DNA of 36,865 bases. Source: an uncultured Burkholderiales bacterium (GTDB lineage Bacteria > Pseudomonadota > Gammaproteobacteria > Burkholderiales > Burkholderiaceae_C). Each line of letters begins with the position of its first letter. The first letter of the stretch is position 1. The DNA lies in NCBI GenBank assembly GCA_903935585.1, contig CAIZSE010000078.1, positions 1 to 36,865 of the forward strand, written 5' to 3'. The notes beneath the pieces were generated by a model. The model did not search any database, had not been told where the DNA came from, and saw only the letters and a list, made by a program, of their open reading frames with translations. This document shows, piece by piece, positions 34,814-36,865 of the stretch. The position numbers were made by a program, and so were the translations under genes.

Positions 34814-36865
<2,052 letters not shown>

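Overview
The window is 36.9 kb of densely packed, moderately GC-rich chromosome. Gene content and order (molybdenum cofactor genes, nadE-glnB, an ECF sigma/DUF3619/DUF3106/RDD cluster, ilvB-ilvN-ilvC-pssA-leuA, tandem aat-bpt, phaC-phaA-phaB, a SPFH/NfeD pair and a single-chain methylmalonyl-CoA mutase) point to a Burkholderiales betaproteobacterium, most likely a Comamonadaceae member (Limnohabitans/Rhodoferax-like). That assignment is inference from protein families and gene order; no database search was run. I saw no rRNA, tRNA, CRISPR array, insertion sequence, phage gene or attachment site. Nothing indicates recent transfer.

Layout. 1-2.0 kb: 3' part of an RND efflux pump gene, closed by a perfect bidirectional terminator. 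2.1-5.2 kb (minus): moaA-mobA-moeA, molybdenum cofactor synthesis. 5.3-6.7 kb (minus): an aldehyde dehydrogenase. 6.9-9.7 kb: a membrane proton pyrophosphatase (hppA, minus) head to head with a soluble pyrophosphatase (ppa, plus). 9.8-13.1 kb: a COG3146/FemAB-like protein (minus) whose start lies 4 bp from that of divergent nadE, followed by glnB. 13.1-16.4 kb (minus): a compact set reading ECF sigma factor, DUF3619 membrane protein, DUF3106 exported protein, RDD protein, DgkA and a LOG-family hydrolase. 16.7-22.7 kb (plus): branched-chain amino acid genes ilvB, ilvN, ilvC, then pssA, then leuA behind a leucine-rich leader peptide and attenuator. 22.8-23.9 kb: a PBP7-type endopeptidase. 24.0-26.3 kb (minus): aat-bpt (N-degron leucyl-transferases) and an IclR regulator. 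26.4-31.3 kb: pgeF, a small membrane protein in convergent overlap, and phaCAB for polyhydroxybutyrate. 31.4-32.8 kb (minus): SPFH protein and NfeD. 32.9-36.9 kb: dusA, a GntR/FCD regulator and a divergent methylmalonyl-CoA mutase cut by the window end.

How it fits together. Most genes are core metabolism. The least explained part is the sigma-led gene set at 13.1-16.4 kb, which looks like an undescribed envelope-response module with DUF3619 as candidate anti-sigma factor. The clearest regulatory element is the leuA attenuator: a 17-residue peptide with four consecutive Leu codons, a perfect 11-bp terminator stem, and a leader segment able to pair with the terminator's 5' arm. Other points for follow-up are a strong hairpin in the hppA leader, repeats between the GntR gene and the mutase, and the crowded starts of nadE and its neighbour.
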